This document shows positions 62,454 through 64,000 of a stretch of 64,000 bases of DNA, in pieces. Source of the DNA: Hyaloraphidium curvatum (Eukaryota; Monoblepharomycota; Hyaloraphidiomycetes; Hyaloraphidiales; Hyaloraphidiaceae); contig JAIVFI010000021.1 in NCBI GenBank assembly GCA_025558095.1, positions 434,001 through 498,000 on the forward strand. Direction: 5' to 3'. Position 1 is the first letter of the stretch, and the number at the start of each line of letters is the position of its first letter. The translations under genes were made by a program, and so were the position numbers. Below the pieces are notes generated by a model that was not told the origin of the DNA, did not search any database, and saw nothing but the letters and a program-made list of their open reading frames with translations.

Positions 62454-64000
62454 CTACAGGTCAGCGAACACGTCCTCAAGGGTCAGGCCCTTCACAGCAT
62501 CACTGTCCAGGTCAGCAGCATCGACGATGAGCCGGATCTGCCTCAGCATGTTGTCGCGCTGCTTGGTCGAGCCCGCCTTGCTCGTGTGCCAGGAGTTGAG
62601 CGCAGCTACAGCATGCAAAGGGGTGGCCTCGAAGAAGATTGCGCAGTGCGTGTGCCTGAGAGAGTTGCACTCCTTTCCCCCAGTGGTGCCGCTGACTGCT
62701 CGCCCTGAGCCCCACCTGCCGTGATCGAGCTCCTCCAACTTATCCTTCCTGAAGAACGGCCTTGGGGCACCAAGGGCTGCTTGAAGCTCCTGAATATCGG
62801 ACATAAGAGGAAATCAATGAACCTCCAAAGTGCATAGATCATAACTTGCACCCACCGAGCATTTGTGCTCTCTCACTTTCACACCTTGGGCTCCTCCTCG
62901 CGGAACAAAGGAACCTTGCTTGAGCACCCTGCAGTGTCTGCACCAAAAGAACTCAGGCTCACTGTCCTCTGCCGAAGCCTCATTGGGGTACGGGCAGACG
63001 ACAAAGGAAGTCCGGGGGAGGTCCGGCAGAGCTCCTCGGATCAAATCTCCAATGAGAGCCTCGACGCCCTTCCACTTGCCACCCTCGGCCTGCGCTTGCT
63101 GTTGTAGCTCTTGATGAGCAGGGTCATCTGCTTTAGGGTTCTGAGCTCCAAAGAAGCCGGTGTCAGCGTTCTTTGCTCCCCCAACGGAAGCGTTCTCGAT
63201 CGTCCGGGCGTCATCCTGCAAGCCGGGTCAGCAAGCACGTAATGCTGTTGTGATGAGCTCTATACCCACCTTCTGGAACTGCGAAGGCGTGTGTTGCCCC
63301 CCCTGGCTCCTCCCTTCGTGGCCTCCAAACATCTGGCTCTTGACCTTGACCACAACCTCCCGCAGTAGGCGGTCCTCCTCCGGATCCGTAAGCTTGTTGG
63401 CACCACTCTCCTCAGGGTCGAGCAGGCGCAGGCCTTGCACAGTTGTGAAGTCCTCTGTAGTGTCCATTTCCATTTCGAACTCGGCAGGCTCCTGGCCCAG
63501 TTGGTCCCCAGCAAGCAACCCGCCCTCAACGTCACGCCCCTCTATCTTCGAAACAACGCGGATCCCAAGAGGAGTTTCGAGAAGTTCAGCCCTGATCTTC
63601 CGGGCTCTAACGGTCAGGGACCCCAGTAGTCCGTTGAGGGATTCGAGCATCGGCTTCCCAGCCTTGGCCTTGTCGAGCTCCTTCTTGAGCAAGGCCGGGT
63701 CATTGGAGGCGAACTCGGCGTACAACACGAGAAGCTCCGCCAGGTCATCCAGTCCAGATTGAACAAGGAGATCCAAAGCCTCCTGGACGGCTGCAGAATC
63801 CGCTACAATAGGGTACCTGGCCGCAAAGACGGGCCCTAGACCCTGAATGAGCTCCATTGCTGCCTGGTATCCGATGTCCATGCGCAGCAGGGCTTTGGTA
63901 ACGAGGAGGTCGCCCGCTAAGGCCTGGCTGCCCGGTATCGCAGGGAACACGTTGGGAGAGGAAAACAGCCTCAGCACACTGGATGTAGAAACACGTTAGA
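62454..64000 (-). CDS. Unassigned spliced gene C, runs off the right edge
   Basis: Minus-strand exons about 63979-63280, 63226-62869 and 62799-62454. A splice acceptor (CTACATCCAG) at the window edge suggests more exons to the right. The first part is helical (LAELLVLYAEFASNDPALLK). The second has a probable zinc-binding cluster (FFWCRHCRVLKQG ... REHKC). The third reads ELQAALGAPRPFFRKDKLEE, HTHCAIFFEATPLHAVAALN and ends LEDVFADL. Clean introns and sensible junctions argue for a real gene. Function unknown. Confidence 0.5.

Noticed and set aside
62509..62708. C-terminal extension of gene B to 62708
   Set aside because: This part overlaps the well-supported last exon of gene C in antisense and has no protein-like features, so the true end of B is probably earlier.

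Overview
This is nuclear DNA of a eukaryote. The evidence is many short GT-AG introns (mostly 49-77 nt), at least three GC-AG introns, two tRNA genes with 10-11 nt anticodon-loop introns, and a run of eukaryote-specific genes (MAGOH, PIG-U, profilin, MO25, DDI1, TAD2, a UNC13-type protein). The DNA is GC-rich and compact. The many Golgi-type enzymes (GT90, GT61, GT2, FkbM-type methyltransferases, a sulfotransferase, a UDP-rhamnose synthase) suggest a protist that makes a decorated extracellular glycan, such as a unicellular alga. I cannot assign a lineage from the sequence alone, and fungal-like features (RTT109, MHD1-C2-MHD2 order) are also present.

Layout. 0-8.5 kb: membrane-anchored glycan-type enzymes, followed by a recent partial duplicate of a gene that lies 9 kb downstream. 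8.7-12.7 kb: degraded ORFs and a deleted copy (A) of an unclassified transposon-like element. 13.0-14.35 kb: an hAT element with terminal inverted repeats (TIRs) and an exact 8-bp target duplication, 53 bp upstream of an intact nine-exon UNC13/Ync13-like gene (14.4-18.5 kb). 18.6-27.8 kb: two tandem arrays built on a tRNA-Leu 3' end, enclosing the longer copy (B) of the same element (about 100-bp TIRs) and a scrambled ABCG/UTP20-like pseudogene mosaic. The second array ends at an intact tRNA-Leu(CAG).

27.9-46.3 kb is a dense gene island with little repeat content: a disordered nuclear protein, a GT2 fusion enzyme, organellar GluRS, an NDUFAF8-like CHCH protein, ANKRD13, MAGOH, a J-domain protein, PIG-U, profilin, MO25, RTT109, TAD2, DDI1 and tRNA-Tyr. 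Gaps are often 2-200 bp. Several of these genes are made of exons too short to stand out as ORFs and were assembled here by splicing; MAGOH, profilin, TAD2 and the UNC13-like gene close to exact multiples of three with family-typical ends.

46.8-64 kb is again disturbed: a flippase gene broken by a reverse-transcriptase remnant, an FkbM-type methyltransferase, a decayed UDP-glucose dehydrogenase beside an intact UDP-rhamnose synthase, a sulfotransferase, a RINT1/Tip20-like tethering gene with an inverted partial copy, tRNA-Phe, short repeats, and at the right edge three spliced genes that I could not assign to any family.

The best candidates for something undescribed are the long-TIR element (two copies with different inactivating lesions and a spliceosomal intron inside the ORF), the tRNA-Leu-derived satellite arrays around it, and the three unassigned genes at the right end.
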